Source of the DNA: Brachybacterium sp. UMB0905
Lineage (GTDB): Bacteria > Actinomycetota > Actinomycetes > Actinomycetales > Dermabacteraceae
Reading direction: 5' to 3'
Assembly (NCBI RefSeq): GCF_002871795.1
Contig: NZ_PNHL01000002.1
Span: forward strand, 118,232-182,231
DNA length: 64,000 nucleotides
In this document: positions 50,921 through 61,409 of the stretch, piece by piece
How positions within the stretch are numbered: the first letter of the stretch is position 1
Layout: each line of letters opens with the position of its first letter
Translations under genes and position numbers: made by a program
Notes under the pieces: model-generated
Database searches by the model: none
The model's input: only the letters and a program-made list of their open reading frames with translations
What the model was told of the DNA's origin: nothing

Positions 50921-51997
50921 TCAGGCCTCCGAGACGCGGAATCGACGGACCATGTAGATCAGCACCGGCGCGCCGATGAAGGCGGTGACCACGCCGACCG
51001 GCACCTCCCCGGCGGTGAGCACCCGGCCCAGGGAGTCGGCGAGGCCCAGCACGATCGGCCCGATCAGCACGGAGCAGGCCATGATCCAGCCCTGGTGCGG
51101 GCCGACCAGCATTCGGGCGAGGTGCGGGGCGAGCAGGCCGATGAACCCGATGGGGCCGGCCGCCGCCGTCGCACCGCCCGCCAGGAGCGCGATCGCGATC
51201 AGGACCACCACGCGGGTGCGCTGGGGATGGGCACCCATCGCCACGGCCGCGGCGTCGCCGAGGGAGAGAACGTCCAGCGCCCGCGCGCTGAGCACCGCGA
51301 TCACGAGACCGGCCAGGATGAAGGGGGCGATCTGCAGCGTCGCCTCCAGCGGCTGGGAGGCGGTGGTCCCGGCGGACCAGCCGCGCATCCGCTCGAGCAC
51401 CTCGGAGTTCGTGAACAGCACCGCCGAGGTGAACCCGGACAGGACCGCGCCCAGCGCGACGCCGGCGAGGGTCATCCGGATCGGGTTGCCACGGGCCGGG
51501 CCCGTCGTGCCGATTGCGAAGACCAGCACGGAGGTGACCATGGCGCCGGCGAAGGACCACCACATGTACTGGGAGATGTCGGTCAACCCGAAGAAGGCCA
51601 GGCCCGCGACCACGGCGAGCGAGGCGCCGGCGTTGACCCCGAGGATCCCCGGATCGGTCATCGGGTTGCGGGTGACGGCCTGCATCAGGCCCCCGGCCAC
51701 GCCGAGCGCCGCCCCTGCCAGCAGCACCAGCACGGTGCGGGGGATGCGGGAGAGCCAGACCAGTTGGGAGATCTCCTCGCTCGGGTCGGGGCGCAGCGCG
51801 AAGCGCAGCACCTCGTCGGGCGGGATCGGACGGGAGCCGACGAGCATGCTCGCGCCGAGGGCGATCAGGCACAGCAGCGCGAGGGGGATCAGCAGGAGTC
51901 GCCGCCGACGGAGAAGGGCCGGGCGGGCCGCGTTGTCCTCCGGCGCGGCCGAGGCGAGGTCCCTGCGTGCGGTGCCGGGCGGGGACGGGGGCGTCAT
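50921..51997 (-). CDS. Siderophore ABC transporter permease (FecCD family), first subunit
   Basis: 358 residues with the FecCD signature RIPRTVLVLLAGAALGVAGGLMQAVTRNPMTDPGILGVNAGAS (read in parts), later RMRGWSAGTTASQ and the coupling motif GPIGFIGLLAPHLARMLVGPHQ. About ten membrane helices follow a charged N-terminal ~40 residues. It pairs with the adjacent FecCD subunit. It starts 7 nt after the binding-protein stop, so all four uptake genes form one iron-regulated transcript. Confidence 0.92.
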   Translation of the reverse strand: MTPPSPPGTARRDLASAAPEDNAARPALLRRRRLLLIPLALLCLIALGASMLVGSRPIPPDEVLRFALRPDPSEEISQLVWLSRIPRTVLVLLAGAALGVAGGLMQAVTRNPMTDPGILGVNAGASLAVVAGLAFFGLTDISQYMWWSFAGAMVTSVLVFAIGTTGPARGNPIRMTLAGVALGAVLSGFTSAVLFTNSEVLERMRGWSAGTTASQPLEATLQIAPFILAGLVIAVLSARALDVLSLGDAAAVAMGAHPQRTRVVVLIAIALLAGGATAAAGPIGFIGLLAPHLARMLVGPHQGWIMACSVLIGPIVLGLADSLGRVLTAGEVPVGVVTAFIGAPVLIYMVRRFRVSEA

Positions 51998-52003
51998 CCG
52001 GTT

Positions 52004-52963
52004 TCAGGCGACGTCGTCCGCGGACTCCACCAGGGCGGTGACCTCGGTGAGCCAGTCGGCGTAGGCGCGCGAGGTCATGGCGCCCTTGGAGCCCCAGCTG
52101 CCGAGCTGGTCGGCCTGGACCGCGGGCAGCTCCTCCCACAGGTCGGCGGTGAAGGAGTAGTCCTCGCCGTAGCCCTCGATGAGGATCACGTCCGCGGGAT
52201 GAGAGGAGGCCTCCTCCCAGGCGACCTGGCCCCAGGGGTTGCCCTCGGCCGGTGCCTCGCCGCCGACGACGGTGGCGCCGGCCTCCTCGAGCAGGGCGGC
52301 CTGCTGGAAGCCGACGGCGGTGTACAGCATCTCCTTGGTGGGGCTGGCGAGCATGATCGAGAGGTCCTTGCCCTCGAGCGCGGCGGCGAGCTCCTCCTTC
52401 GCGGTCTCGAGGTCGGCGTCGGCCTGCGTCACGGCCTCGGAGTCGACGTCCCCGCCGAGGAACCCCGCCACGTCGCGGGTCGCCTCGATCTCCTCGTCGA
52501 TGGTCTCGGCGCTGGGCAGCGGGATGAACGGTGCGACCCGCGTGAGCTGCGAGTTCACGGACTCGTCGAACCAGGACCAGCCCGCGGCATCGCCCTGGCC
52601 GATGACGGCGTCGGGCTGCAGCGCGGCGAGCTTCTCGACGTCGATCTCGCCGTCCTGCCCGACCCGCTCGATGCTGCTGATGTCGATGTCGCCCATCACG
52701 AAGGGATTCTCGCAGTCGAAGCCGAACAGGGCGTCGGGCTCGACCCCGTACTCGTGCAGCGAGCTGTAGGCGTAGCAGTCCATGACCAGGGTGTCGGGCT
52801 GCTCGTCGAAGGCGATCTCGAGGTCGGCGAGGGTGGGATGGGTGAAGGTCACCGCGCCGGCGGAGTCCCCCTCGGGAGTGGCGCCCGCGCCGCCGGCGGA
52901 GCAGGCGGTGAGGGCGAGAGTCGCAGAGGCCAGCAGGGCAGGGAGGACGGCGAGACGCTTCAC
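52004..52963 (-). CDS. Iron-siderophore substrate-binding lipoprotein
   Basis: 319 residues with a lipoprotein signal peptide MKRLAVLPALLASATLALTA followed by Cys21 (lipobox LTAC), then a periplasmic-binding-protein (FepB/FhuD-like) fold: VMDCYAYSSLHEYGV, EKLAALQPDAVIGQGDAAGW and the late PADVILIEGYGEDYSF. It captures a ferric siderophore outside the membrane and hands it to the permeases. It is the first gene of the operon, and two DtxR/IdeR-type boxes lie 38-74 bp upstream of its start. The siderophore identity is unknown; no biosynthesis genes are in the window. Confidence 0.93.
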   Translation of the reverse strand: MKRLAVLPALLASATLALTACSAGGAGATPEGDSAGAVTFTHPTLADLEIAFDEQPDTLVMDCYAYSSLHEYGVEPDALFGFDCENPFVMGDIDISSIERVGQDGEIDVEKLAALQPDAVIGQGDAAGWSWFDESVNSQLTRVAPFIPLPSAETIDEEIEATRDVAGFLGGDVDSEAVTQADADLETAKEELAAALEGKDLSIMLASPTKEMLYTAVGFQQAALLEEAGATVVGGEAPAEGNPWGQVAWEEASSHPADVILIEGYGEDYSFTADLWEELPAVQADQLGSWGSKGAMTSRAYADWLTEVTALVESADDVA

Positions 52964-53000
52964 GGAGGGACCTTTCGTCGGAAGAGGGGCGGGGCCGAAT

Positions 53001-53037
53001 AAAGGTTAGCAGTACCTAAGTAAGGTGAGGCAAACCT
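53001..53037 (-). promoter_or_regulatory. Two DtxR/IdeR-like iron boxes
   Basis: On the minus strand TTAGGTACTGCTAACCTTT (53019-53001) and AGGTTTGCCTCACCT (53037-53023) both resemble the IdeR/DtxR consensus TTAGGTTAGGCTAACCTAA. By eye the first matches 14 of 19 positions; the second keeps both AGGT/ACCT arms. They lie in the promoter of the siderophore-binding-protein gene, so Fe(II)-loaded repressor should shut the operon. Confidence 0.8.
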
Positions 53038-53321
53038 GTCGTGTGGAAGACGTCGGTGAGCGATGTCCGAGGGTGGCGTCGTGAGGCGGCGGATGCCTGG
53101 GGGCGGAAGCGCGAGGGGCTCGGACGCCGTCGCCCGGCTGCTCGGTCCTCGGCCCGGCGGAGAAAGCACGGCTCGATCGTGCGGTCGGGGATCTGCACGA
53201 TGCGACCTCCGCGGACCTGCGCACGAGTGGCGGAGACTTCCTGCGCCTCCGAATGCCGGGGGCATCCGCCCCGACCCCGTCGCCGATGTCGGCTGTGACG
53301 CGGGTGAGGACCCGCTCTGAG
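53038..53321. other. 284-bp spacer; possible remnant frame
   Basis: Between the iron boxes and tRNA-Arg no complete gene is supported. A plus-strand frame around 53157-53260 reads AEKARLDRAVGDLHDATSADL, amphipathic and protein-like, but it has no start site and no recognised family. It may be the tail of a gene lost in recombination. Confidence 0.3.
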
Positions 53322-53394
<73 letters not shown>

Positions 53395-53453
53395 TGACGG
53401 CGCACGAGTCTACCGAGGTCGCGGCGTCGCCACGGCCAGGAGCGCGGTCCGTC

Positions 53454-54365
53454 TCAGCGACGTCGGCCACGCCGCTGGGCCGCCGACGGGGCCGGGGCGC
53501 CGGGCCCGGCCTGGCAGCGGGGGCAGAACCACAGCACCCGCGCCTCGGTGCCCTCGAGCCGCGGTTCGGCGAGCTCGCCGCGCTGGATGCGGGTGCGGCA
53601 GCGGCGGCACTGCTTCCCGCCGCGGCCGTAGACCCACAGGTCCCCGTCCCGGCCGAGCATCCCGCCGGTGGTCAGCCGCACCTCACGGTCCCGGTTCAGC
53701 ACGAGCAGGCGATGGGCGAGGTCGATGAGCGCGCCCGGGTCCTGCTCCGCGGAGACGGGAGCGGCGGGGTGGAGCCGGCGCAGGAAGCACAGCTCGCTGC
53801 GGTAGATGTTCCCGATCCCCGCCAGGACGTGCTGGTCGAGGATCGCCAGGCCGATCGGCCGCCCCGGCTCGGCGGCGAGGTTCACGAGCGCCCGCTCCCG
53901 CAGGGTCGAATCCTCGTCCCACGCGGGATCGAGCAGGTCCGGGCCGAGGTTCCCGAGCAGCTGCTCCTCGTCGGCCGTGCGCAGCATCTTCACCTGCTTC
54001 ACGTCGTAGGCGATCGCCCGCACCTCGTGACCGTCCTCGTGCCGGGCCTCGAGCACGATCCGGATCGTGTCGCGGGTGCGCGGCCCGGCGCTGGTGTCGC
54101 TCGAGCGCAGCGCCCTCCCCTCTACGTGCCAGATCCCGTCCATCATCAGGTGGCTGTGCAACGTCATCGGCGGTGCCCCGGGCGCGGGCGGGAGGAGCCG
54201 GATCAGCAGGTGCTTGCCGCGCGGGCGCACCTCGTGGACTCTCCAGCCGGTGAAATCCGCGGTCGCCGCACGCGGGACCCGGAGGTCGCAGACGGTGAGC
54301 ACGGCGCCGGCGAGCGCGTCGTGGAGGATCCGGCACTGGCGCGCGACGGTGTCACCCTCGGGCAT
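53454..54365 (-). CDS. nei2: Fpg/Nei family DNA glycosylase-AP lyase (Nei2-like)
   Basis: 303 residues starting MPEGDTVARQCRIL: after Met removal, Pro2 is the Schiff-base nucleophile and Glu3 the catalytic acid, typical of endonuclease VIII-like enzymes. The H2TH region (ILDQHVLAGIGNIYRSELCFLRRLHP) and the C-terminal Cys4 zinc finger (QCRRCRTRIQRG ... WFCPRCQ) are intact. It excises oxidised bases and cleaves the strand. Its ATG overlaps the lhr stop by 4 nt, and lhr-nei2 pairing is common in actinobacteria, hinting at a shared repair role. The last residues are Arg-rich. Confidence 0.92.
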   Translation of the reverse strand: MPEGDTVARQCRILHDALAGAVLTVCDLRVPRAATADFTGWRVHEVRPRGKHLLIRLLPPAPGAPPMTLHSHLMMDGIWHVEGRALRSSDTSAGPRTRDTIRIVLEARHEDGHEVRAIAYDVKQVKMLRTADEEQLLGNLGPDLLDPAWDEDSTLRERALVNLAAEPGRPIGLAILDQHVLAGIGNIYRSELCFLRRLHPAAPVSAEQDPGALIDLAHRLLVLNRDREVRLTTGGMLGRDGDLWVYGRGGKQCRRCRTRIQRGELAEPRLEGTEARVLWFCPRCQAGPGAPAPSAAQRRGRRR

Positions 54366-57300
54366 CAGCGATCACCCGCCCGCAGTCGCAGCGAGCGCGG
54401 TGAGCGGTAGCAGCCGGCCTCCGCGAGCGCGGCCGTGATCGCCGCGACCGGCTCGGTGTCGATCCCGTGCCCGTCGATCCGCTCGATCCGCAGCTGCGGC
54501 AGGCGGGAGTCCTCGGCGATCGCGCGGACGAGCTGGGCGGCGGCCTCGGGCGTCGCCTCCTCGTCCGCCCACCACAGCAGGTGCTTCCCGCCCTTGTCGA
54601 CATAGGCCTGGACATGTCCGTCCCGCAGCAGCACGAGCGCACCGGCGCGGCGGGCAGGCCGCGCCGTGGTCCCCTCGGGCGGGGCGATCGGCAGGGCCGG
54701 CCAGGGGAGCGCCGCGCCGTATGGGTTCGCCGGATCGGTCGCGGCGAGCGCAACGGCGACCGCCTCGGCCGACGGGCCTGCCGTGCCGCCGTCGGGCCCC
54801 TCGGCGTCGCGTCCGGCCTCGGTCTCCCGGTCCCGGTCGCGAAGCAGGTCCACCGCCTCGGCGGGCGCGAACTGGGAGGCGCCGAGCCCGTCCACGAAGT
54901 AGCCGCGGCGGCAGCTGCCGTTCTCCTCGAGCGCGGCCAGCACCCGGTACACCGCAGCGAACCCGCCGGGGACGTCCTCGACATCCATCGCCCCGCGCGT
55001 GACCACGCCGTGGCGGTCCAGCAGCAGCGTCGCGAGCGCCGCGGCACGGGCGGCAGGATCGACCGGTTCGACCCGCACCGCGGACCAGCGCCCGGCACCG
55101 GCGGGCCCGGTCACGAGCTCGGAGGGGCTGGACGCGCCCTGGCGCATCATCGCCGCGGAGAGCCGCGCCGCGCCCCGACGTCCCAGGCTGCGTGAGCGCG
55201 TCGGGGTGCGGGGCGACGGCGCCTTGGCCGGCCCGCGGCCGTAGGAGCGCAGCGCCTCGAAGGAGTCGTTGGTGACCAGGCTGGTGAAGGCGAGGTCCCA
55301 CAGCGCCTCGTGCAGGTCCTGCGGCCGCGCCGCCTCCCCATCGTCCGCCAGCGCGGTGAGGATCTCTCCGTGCCGCAGCGCGCCCGGGGTGGTGCGCAGC
55401 AGGGCGAGGATCCGGCTGGCGAGGGCACCGTCCGGGAGGGCGCCGGCGGCCTCCTCGAGCGCGTCGGCGTCGAGCCCCAGGGGGAGGGCATCGGCGAGGT
55501 GGAGACGGATCCAGCCGTCGTCGGCGCCGAGGCGGCCGTGACCGGTCCACATCAGCTCCCCGCTCGCGAAGGCGGCGTCCAGCAGGGCGGGCGTCACCTC
55601 CGGCAGCCTCGCCGGCAGCACCTGGTTCTCCCAGGCCGACAGCGGCAGCGACACCCCGGCGAGCTGGTCCACGACCGAGAGCAGCCCGTCCTGCCCGGTC
55701 CAGGTGCCGCGCTCCCGTCGGCCGCCGGCGCGGCGCCCCACCAGGTGCTGCCACTGGCCGAGGAAGCGCGCATAGACGGGCCCCGCGACGGGGGCGATCT
55801 CCCGCCGGGACGCGGCGAGGCTCGCGCGGCGAATGCGGCGCAGCACCTCGACCTCGACCCACTCCTCGCCCTCCCGGCCGGGCGTGAACTCGCCCTGGGA
55901 CAGGACCCCCTCGGCGGTGAGCTGCTCGAGCGCGGCCCGCGCCACCCCCGGCGCGAGACCGAAGGCCTGCACCGGCGCGTCGGCGAGGAAGGGGCCGCGG
56001 CCGCGCGCCCAGCGGGAGAGCAGCTGCGGGACCGCCCGGTCCACCGCGGCCAGGTGCACCTCGGGGATCCCCGGCGGCAGCGCCGTGCCGAGCGCATCGC
56101 GCAGCAGACCGGCGTCCTCGACCGCCGCGAGATGCTCCGCCCCGGCGATCCGCACCGTGAGCACGCGGCGGGACTGCTCGAGCTCGGCGCGGGCCGCGTC
56201 GAGATCGAGGCCGTCCACGGCACGCTCGGCGATTCGCGCGGGGGTGAGCGGGCCCAGACGGCGCAGCGCGTCGGCGATCTGCTCGGGCCCGCGCAGCGCC
56301 CGCTCCTCGGTCAGTCCCTGCAGGCGCTGCTCGACCTCGGCGATCACCTCGGCATCCAGCAGCTCGCGCAGGCTCACCGTGCCCAGCAGCTCGGCCAGCA
56401 GCGACTGGTCCAACGCGAGGGCGGCGGTGCGGCGCTCGGCCAGCGGCGCATCGGTGTCGTACAGGAACTGCGCCATGTAGCCGAACAGCAGCGAGCGCGC
56501 GAAGGGAGAAGGCGAGGGGGTCTCGACCTCGCGCACCTGCAGGCGACGCCGCCTGACCTGCCCCATCAGCTCGACCAGGGCCGGCAGGTCGTAGACGTCC
56601 TGCAGGCACTCCCGCGCCGCCTCGAGCATGATCGGGAAGTCCGGATGCGGCCTGGCCACCTCGAGCAGGTGCGCGGCGCGCTGGCGCTGCTGCCACAGCG
56701 GCGCCCGCTGGTTCGGGTCGCGCCGCGGCAGCAGCAGCGCCCGGGCCGCGCACTCCCGGAACCTCGCGGCGAACAGAGCGGAGGAGCCGACGAGACGACG
56801 CACCTCCTCCTCGATCTCCTCGGGCGTGAACAGGAACAGGTCCGCGCCGGGCGGCTGCTCGCCGTGCGGGATGCGCAGCACGATCCCGTCGTCCCCGGCC
56901 ATCACCTGGCCGTCCAGGCCGTAGCGCTCCTCGACCCGGGCGCCGACGGCGAGCGCCCACGGCCCCGTGATCCGCTGCCCGGCCGCGCAGTGCAGCACCA
57001 CCCGCCAGTCCCCGAGTTCGTCGAGGAAGCGCTCGACGACGAGCTGGTCCGGGCCGGGCACCGCGCCGGTTGTCTGCTGCTGCTCGTCGAGCAGGTCGAG
57101 CAGCACGGTGCGCGCGTTCTCGTCCAGGCCGAGCCCCGTCAGCTGCTCGTCGGCCTCGGGGCGGGGGAGTGCGGCGAGCTCGGACTGCGCGGCGGAGATC
57201 GCCCGGCCGAGGCTCGCGGGCCGCCCGTCCCCGTCGCCATGCCAGAAGGGGATCCGGCCGCTGAGCCCGACGGCGGGGGAGACCAGCACGTGCGCGGCGG

Positions 57301-57682
57301 TGATCTCTTCGATCCGCCAGGAGCTCGTGCCCAGCGTGATGACGTCTCCGCGGCGAGACTCGTAGACCATCTCCTCATCCAGCTCCCCGACGCGCTTCGG
57401 CTGGGAGTCCTCGGATCCCGCGGCGAGGAACACCGGGAACAGGCCCCGGTCGGGGATGGTGCCGCCGCTGGTGACCGCCAGACGCTGCGCTCCGGGCCGG
57501 GCGGTGAGGATCCCGGCTTCGCGGTCATGCACCAGGCGCGGACGCAGCTCGGAGAACGCTGTCGAGGGGTAGCGGCCCGCGAGCAGGTCGATCGTCTGGT
57601 CGAAGGCGCTGCGTGGCAGCGCCCGGTACGGGTGCGCAGAGCGGACCAGCTCGAACCAGTCCTCGACCTCGAGATCCTCCAT
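54365..57682 (-). CDS. lhr: Lhr helicase, C-terminal part (winged helix, Lhr core and C-terminal domains)
   Basis: 1105 residues if restarted at the ATG at 57682, eight codons after the amber. It opens with WFELVRSAHPYRALPRSAFDQTIDLLAGRYPS and RLAVTSGGTIPDRGLFPVFL, hallmarks of the Lhr core, then the DEAD-assoc region (QRITGPWALAVGARVEERYG) and the long C-terminal domain. GGATCTC lies downstream of that ATG rather than upstream, and no ribosome-binding site precedes it, so independent translation is doubtful. Its stop overlaps nei2. Codon use is sharply GC3-biased (all nine sampled Asp codons are GAC), unlike the N-terminal part. Confidence 0.8.
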   Translation of the reverse strand: MEDLEVEDWFELVRSAHPYRALPRSAFDQTIDLLAGRYPSTAFSELRPRLVHDREAGILTARPGAQRLAVTSGGTIPDRGLFPVFLAAGSEDSQPKRVGELDEEMVYESRRGDVITLGTSSWRIEEITAAHVLVSPAVGLSGRIPFWHGDGDGRPASLGRAISAAQSELAALPRPEADEQLTGLGLDENARTVLLDLLDEQQQTTGAVPGPDQLVVERFLDELGDWRVVLHCAAGQRITGPWALAVGARVEERYGLDGQVMAGDDGIVLRIPHGEQPPGADLFLFTPEEIEEEVRRLVGSSALFAARFRECAARALLLPRRDPNQRAPLWQQRQRAAHLLEVARPHPDFPIMLEAARECLQDVYDLPALVELMGQVRRRRLQVREVETPSPSPFARSLLFGYMAQFLYDTDAPLAERRTAALALDQSLLAELLGTVSLRELLDAEVIAEVEQRLQGLTEERALRGPEQIADALRRLGPLTPARIAERAVDGLDLDAARAELEQSRRVLTVRIAGAEHLAAVEDAGLLRDALGTALPPGIPEVHLAAVDRAVPQLLSRWARGRGPFLADAPVQAFGLAPGVARAALEQLTAEGVLSQGEFTPGREGEEWVEVEVLRRIRRASLAASRREIAPVAGPVYARFLGQWQHLVGRRAGGRRERGTWTGQDGLLSVVDQLAGVSLPLSAWENQVLPARLPEVTPALLDAAFASGELMWTGHGRLGADDGWIRLHLADALPLGLDADALEEAAGALPDGALASRILALLRTTPGALRHGEILTALADDGEAARPQDLHEALWDLAFTSLVTNDSFEALRSYGRGPAKAPSPRTPTRSRSLGRRGAARLSAAMMRQGASSPSELVTGPAGAGRWSAVRVEPVDPAARAAALATLLLDRHGVVTRGAMDVEDVPGGFAAVYRVLAALEENGSCRRGYFVDGLGASQFAPAEAVDLLRDRDRETEAGRDAEGPDGGTAGPSAEAVAVALAATDPANPYGAALPWPALPIAPPEGTTARPARRAGALVLLRDGHVQAYVDKGGKHLLWWADEEATPEAAAQLVRAIAEDSRLPQLRIERIDGHGIDTEPVAAITAALAEAGCYRSPRSLRLRAGDR

Positions 57683-57703
57683 CGCGGCGGCAGAGACGGT
57701 GTG

Positions 57704-59068
<1,365 letters not shown>

Positions 59069-59231
59069 CGGATCATCGTCCCACCCGCGGCTGACACGCC
59101 ACCACCACAGTGCCCCCGGTGTTCGCCGCCAGCACAGGCGGCCCCGCTGCAGAATCTGACATGGCAGGATGGATCACACGGCGCGGTCCACACCCCTGGT
59201 CGCGCACCCACCTCATGAAGGGATGATCCAC

Positions 59232-59861
59232 ATGGCGGAGTACACGCTTCCCGATCTGGACTACGACTACGGAGCCCTGGATCCCTCGATCTCCGGCAAG
59301 ATCATGGAGCTGCACCACTCCAAGCATCACGCCACCTACGTCAAGGGCGCCAACACCGCCCTTGAGAAGCTCGCCGCCGCGCGTGAGGCCGGCGACTTCG
59401 GCACCGTGAACCAGTTCTCCAAGGACCTGGCTTTCAACCTCGGTGGCCACACCAACCACTCCATCTTCTGGAAGAACCTCTCCCCGGAGGGTGGCGACAA
59501 GCCCACCGGTGAGCTGGCCGCCGCGATCGACGAGTACTTCGGTTCCTTCGACAAGTTCCGCGAGCACTTCACCGCCGCCGCCCTGGGCATCCAGGGCTCC
59601 GGCTGGGCGATCCTCGCCTACGAGCCCGTCGGCGGGAACCTCGTCATCGAGCAGTTCTACGACCAGCAGAACGGCATCCCGGTCGCTACCGTGCCGCTGT
59701 TCCAGCTGGACATGTGGGAGCACGCCTTCTACCTCGACTACCAGAACGTCAAGGCGGACTACGTCAAGGCGATCTGGAACATCGTGAACTGGGCGGATGT
59801 GCAGGCTCGCTTCGAGAACGCCCGCAAGAACGCGACCGGCCTGGTGGTCCCCACCGCCTGA
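59232..59861 (+). CDS. sodA: Fe/Mn superoxide dismutase
   Basis: 209 residues from the ATG at 59232 (AAGGGA about 10 nt upstream). Metal ligands: His28 in MELHHSKHH, His in [10 protein letters not shown], and Asp/His in [29 protein letters not shown]. It converts superoxide to peroxide and oxygen; no signal peptide, so it is cytosolic. Mn- versus Fe-specificity cannot be settled by eye, though [10 protein letters not shown] and the sequence style fit actinobacterial Mn/Fe types. Codon use is strongly biased toward preferred C-ending codons, consistent with high expression. A hairpin follows at 59884-59912. Confidence 0.96.
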   Translation: MAEYTLPDLDYDYGALDPSISGKIMELHHSKHHATYVKGANTALEKLAAAREAGDFGTVNQFSKDLAFNLGGHTNHSIFWKNLSPEGGDKPTGELAAAIDEYFGSFDKFREHFTAAALGIQGSGWAILAYEPVGGNLVIEQFYDQQNGIPVATVPLFQLDMWEHAFYLDYQNVKADYVKAIWNIVNWADVQARFENARKNATGLVVPTA

Positions 59862-59883
59862 CCCGCGTTCGCGCACCGCACAG

Positions 59884-59912
59884 ACGGCCGGCCCCGCCAC
59901 GGGGTCGGCCGT
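59884..59912 (+). terminator. Intrinsic terminator after sodA
   Basis: ACGGCCGGCCCC pairs with GGGGTCGGCCGT (11 Watson-Crick pairs and one G-U) around a 5-nt loop, 22 nt after the sodA stop, followed by TGTGCTGTG. Confidence 0.75.
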
Positions 59913-59993
59913 TGTGCTGTGCGGAGACTGCGAGGGTGCGCACGCGGTGCGGATGGTGCACGGGCGCATCGACCTTTCCTCCACAACGGCCCG

Positions 59994-60002
59994 TTATCCA
60001 CA
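59994..60002 (+). promoter_or_regulatory. Perfect consensus DnaA box upstream of the ssb-like gene
   Basis: TTATCCACA lies 105 bp before the SSB-like start, followed by an AT-rich TTTT. It is the second exact DnaA box in the window. A DnaA-controlled single-strand-binding gene would make regulatory sense, but binding is inferred. Confidence 0.5.
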
Positions 60003-60106
60003 TTTTCGGCCCCGCGCTGGTCCAGACACTCGGTGATCGCGACGCTGGGAGGCATCGGCACGGAGCCGAGACCGGGATGGACCCGGAACAGAGGAAGGAC
60101 CAGGAC

Positions 60107-60610
60107 ATGAAGGACATCCACACCGTTGTGCGCGGCAATGCCACCGAGGGTGCGAGCAGTCGCAAGAGCGTGGACGGCAAACCGTCCGCCTCGGTGCGCG
60201 TGGCTGTGACCAGCTCCTATCGAGACCCCGAGAGCGGTGACTGGGTGGACCGCGACACCGAGTACCTCACCGTCTTCTGCCGTGGGCAGCTGGCCACCAA
60301 CGTCGCAGGCTGCGTGCGCAAGGGCGATGCGCTGATGATCAGCGGCCGCCTGTACACCTCGCAGTGGACCGACCAGGACGGCAAGGACCGCTTCTCGCTG
60401 ACCATGCAGGCGGAGGCGATCGGCCACGACCTCAACGCCGGTACCGTCGGCCCCTTCCTGCGGCCGGCCCGTGACCGGGACGTGCCCGATATGCACCCCA
60501 CCACCCAGCGGCCCATCGATTCCGACGATGAGCCGACAGCCGACCCCGAGACCGGGGAGATCGCGGGCTCTGAGCAGACGGAGAGGGAGCTGGTCGACGC
60601 ACCGTTCTGA
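60107..60610 (+). CDS. ssb: Single-stranded DNA-binding protein (SSB family)
   Basis: 167 residues from the ATG at 60107, with GAAGGA about 9 nt upstream. An OB fold spans about residues 5-110: VVRGNATEGASSRKSVDGKPSASVRVAVTSSYRD, EYLTVFCRGQLATNVAGCVRKGDALMISGRLYTSQW and FSLTMQAEAIGHDL. The tail is acidic and ends VDAPF rather than the classical DDDIPF-type tip, though the final DAPF is similar. It is probably a second SSB (SsbB-like), as actinobacteria usually encode the main SSB beside rpsF. A DnaA box lies in its upstream region. Confidence 0.88.
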   Translation: MKDIHTVVRGNATEGASSRKSVDGKPSASVRVAVTSSYRDPESGDWVDRDTEYLTVFCRGQLATNVAGCVRKGDALMISGRLYTSQWTDQDGKDRFSLTMQAEAIGHDLNAGTVGPFLRPARDRDVPDMHPTTQRPIDSDDEPTADPETGEIAGSEQTERELVDAPF

Positions 60611-60687
60611 TGCCTCACCGCACGGACAGCGCGCGGATCGACGCGGGCGGTGCGCGGATCGCTCCGCACACCGGCCGATGGGCAGCG

Positions 60688-61257
60688 TCAGCCGCGCTCG
60701 CGCAAAGTATGCAGCAGCGCGGACGTGATCTCCGGCAGCAGCGCGGCGCCGAGGACATACCCGTCCTCGTCGCCGCGGTGCAGCGCCGACCAGGTGGTGC
60801 CATCGGCCAGGGCCGCGACGACCACCCGCAGCGGTGCGTCAGAGGATCTCAGCGGTGCGTCAGAAGAGCGTGGGGCGCGGCGCCCGGCATCGGTGGGGGA
60901 GGTGCTCGCCACGTTCCAGCTCTGCGGCGCCAGATCGCAGGTGATCGCACCGCCCGCAGTGAGGTCTGGCCAATCGGCGCTTTCCAGGACGGCCAGCGGG
61001 TCCGCGCCGGCGGGAGCATCGATCTCCAGGTCGATGGGTGTCAGGTGCAGCGCATCGGGTGCGTCGGTGCCCTGCTCGCCGATGCCCAGCAACGCCGCGA
61101 TCCCCGGGGAGGAGGCCAGCAGCTCTGCGGAGCGGGCCAGCGCGAACAGATGCGGCGCAGCCAGTGGCTGTCCACCCACATGCCGTGCCACCTCGAGCAC
61201 TGCTGCGGCGAGCGCAGCGGTGGGGGCGTCCAGCGGATCATCGGCGGAAGTCGTCAT
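60688..61257 (-). CDS. PPA1309 family protein
   Basis: 189 residues from the ATG at 61257 (MTTSADDPLDAPTAAL). Conserved pattern: VLEVARHVGGQPLAAPHLFALARSAELL, LTPIDLEIDAPAGADPLAVLESADWP and VVAALADGTTWSALHRGDEDGYVLGAALLPEI. It is a soluble cytosolic protein of unknown function, widespread in actinobacteria and typically next to the UPF0182 gene, as here (divergent, 152 bp apart). A 7-residue repeat (SSDAPLR twice) interrupts the variable middle and comes from a 21-bp duplication. Confidence 0.85.
   Translation of the reverse strand: MTTSADDPLDAPTAALAAAVLEVARHVGGQPLAAPHLFALARSAELLASSPGIAALLGIGEQGTDAPDALHLTPIDLEIDAPAGADPLAVLESADWPDLTAGGAITCDLAPQSWNVASTSPTDAGRRAPRSSDAPLRSSDAPLRVVVAALADGTTWSALHRGDEDGYVLGAALLPEITSALLHTLRERG
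60829..60870 (-). repeat. 21-bp in-frame duplication
   Basis: CAGCGGTGCGTCAGAGGATCT (60829-60849) and CAGCGGTGCGTCAGAAGAGCG (60850-60870) are adjacent copies sharing the first 15 bp. They encode SSDAPLR twice in the PPA1309 protein. Confidence 0.75.
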
Positions 61258-61409
61258 CGTATCGAGAGGTTCCTTGCAGATTCGCCTGACAGAATGGATA
61301 GGCCGTCGCACTGCGCGGTGGCACCACACTGTACCCGGCGCCGAGGCACCGGCCCTGCGCAGACGCAGGGCCAGCGACGGCGCCCACCCCGAGGCACCTG
61401 AGGTTTTCC

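Noticed and set aside
49869..52139. A minus-strand open frame continuing upstream of the FepC-like ATPase to 52139, more than 750 codons longer
   Set aside because: It is Arg/Pro/Gly-rich, matches no family, and runs through the two permease genes and the end of the binding-protein gene, which have clear FecCD and lipoprotein features and good starts. It is a GC-rich shadow frame.
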